From: Candidatus Nanohalarchaeota archaeon
GTDB taxonomy: Archaea; EX4484-52
Length of the DNA stretch: 6,536 nt
Direction: 5' to 3'
NCBI GenBank assembly: GCA_003660905.1
Contig: QMVB01000054.1
Span: 1 to 6,536 of the forward strand
Below the pieces are notes generated by a model. It searched no databases and was not told the DNA's origin. It saw only the letters and a program-made list of their open reading frames with translations. Positions 5,891 to 6,536 of this stretch are shown one piece after another. The position numbers were made by a program, and so were the translations under genes. Numbering within the stretch: the stretch's first letter is position 1; the number at the start of each line of letters is the position of its first letter.

Positions 5891-6412
5891 ATGACAAACT
5901 CAGAAGAATGCTTCCAAAACAGATATGGCAAATCAAGAAGAAAATTCGCAAGGGTTGCAATCACTGCAACAAAAGATGAAATTCTTGACGTTGCTGTTGT
6001 CGTCAATGAGAAAGATTCCTTGCCGGAACCGGAAATTGCAGAAAAACACATTGCTTCTATTATCAAGAGCGGAGGGAATATAGTCAAAAGCTACAATGAT
6101 AGCGCTTTTAACACAAAAAAATTATTTAATTTCTTTGAAAAGAATAATATAAAATCGGCAATACGAATCCGTTCAGATGCAAGCACTAAAGTAAGAGGCT
6201 CATTTCGGCGAAAAAAAGAAGTTCTTAAATTCAAAAAAGCAGGTTGCTGAAATTGGGTTGATGAAACAGAATACGGCAGAAGATAGGCAATGACAGAAGG
6301 TCATTTTTCGGCAATAAAAAGAGGTTACGGTGATTGCGCAAACGCAAAATTGAGGCAAAATGCGTTAATTGAATTAAAAAGAAAGGTTTGGATTTACAAT
6401 GAAGTTAGATAA
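5891..6412 (+). pseudogene. DDE transposase remnant (IS5/IS4-like core) with two in-frame stop codons
   Basis: Reading one frame from ATG 5891 gives 119 residues, then TGA (6248-6250), 11 more residues, TAG (6284-6286), and 41 further residues to TAA (6410-6412). The whole 174-codon stretch resembles the catalytic core and C-terminus of archaeal IS5/IS4-like DDE transposases: RYGKSRRKFARVAITA (11-26), YNDSAFNTKKLFNFF (68-82, D70 as the second catalytic Asp), IRIRSDASTKVRGS (91-104), then WVDETEYGRR (122-131) and, past the second stop, TEGHFSAIKRGYGD (135-148, E136 as the catalytic Glu) and LIELKRKVWIYNEVR (159-173). The TAG occupies the place where relatives have Trp in a GxRW motif, so TGG to TAG is a simple mutation. 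The N-terminal half with the first catalytic Asp is missing; an in-frame TAA lies at 5876-5878. It is therefore inactive by itself. Confidence 0.82.
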
Positions 6413-6536
6413 TACCCAACTTTGACAGTTTGACGCCAAATAAGACAGGAAAACCTATTTGACAGTTTACAAAAAACAGGATTTTTCAATAGAATTTATG
6501 TGATAATCGCTTGTTTTTGACTATAAATCCACTTAT
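6413..6536. other. Non-coding right flank of the transposase remnant, with a short direct repeat and a possible TATA box
   Basis: No gene is seen in these 124 bases. TTTGACAGTTT occurs twice, at 6421-6431 and 6458-6468, and could be part of the old element end. CTATAAAT at 6521-6528 is a TATA candidate that would serve a gene beginning beyond the window. No convincing terminal inverted repeat or target-site duplication can be paired with the left side. Confidence 0.35.

Noticed and set aside
5772..6440. 11-mer TTGACGCCAAA at 5772-5782 and 6430-6440 as a target-site duplication or att pair around the transposase remnant
   Set aside because: The first copy lies inside the uL15 coding sequence, and several chance 11-mer matches are expected in a 6.5-kb window.
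5818..6490. ATTGAAAA (5818-5825) and TTTTCAAT (6483-6490) as terminal inverted repeats
   Set aside because: They are only 8 bases and AT-rich, with no extension and no flanking duplication; this is compatible with chance.

Overview
The window is archaeal. It carries archaeal-type ribosomal proteins uS12, uS7 and uL15, a geranylgeranylglyceryl phosphate synthase for ether lipids, a Dph6-type diphthamide ligase and an archaeal type II secretion F-family protein. TATA boxes sit about 26 nt before several ATGs, which implies leaderless or short-leader mRNAs. The DNA is A+T-rich, genes are packed tightly, and some ribosomal proteins are unusually divergent. This suggests a fast-evolving lineage such as a DPANN archaeon (Woesearchaeota/Pacearchaeota-like), but the lineage is inferred and not proven from this sequence.

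Layout, left to right. (1) 2-622 is the 3' part of a diphthine-ammonia ligase gene (dph6) whose ATP-binding N-terminus lies outside the window. (2) After a promoter-bearing spacer, 754-1227 encodes a small multi-pass membrane protein of unknown function. (3) 1253-2356 encodes a DHH/DHHA1 phosphoesterase, followed 15 nt later by the geranylgeranylglyceryl phosphate synthase gene at 2372-3112; these look co-transcribed. (4) 3113-3283 is a non-coding spacer with a perfect 38-bp direct repeat (72-bp period), terminator-like T-runs and a TATA box. (5) 3284-4144 encodes a single-domain T2SF/ArlJ-TadC-like membrane protein, convergent with the next unit. (6) On the minus strand, uS12 (5232-4810) is followed by uS7 (4797-4198), a reduced str operon. 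(7) uL15 (5321-5815) is transcribed divergently from a shared promoter region. (8) 5891-6412 is a DDE transposase remnant broken by two in-frame stops. The last 124 bases hold no gene; I see a short direct repeat and a possible TATA box for a gene beyond the window.

The genes are mostly housekeeping: translation (uS12, uS7, uL15, and Dph6, which modifies elongation factor 2), membrane lipid synthesis, nucleotide/oligonucleotide turnover and a surface-filament or secretion platform. I see no convincing new multi-gene system. The most unusual signals are the substituted decoding-centre loops of uS12, the perfect 38-bp repeat pair, and the transposase remnant in the place where secY often follows uL15 in archaea.
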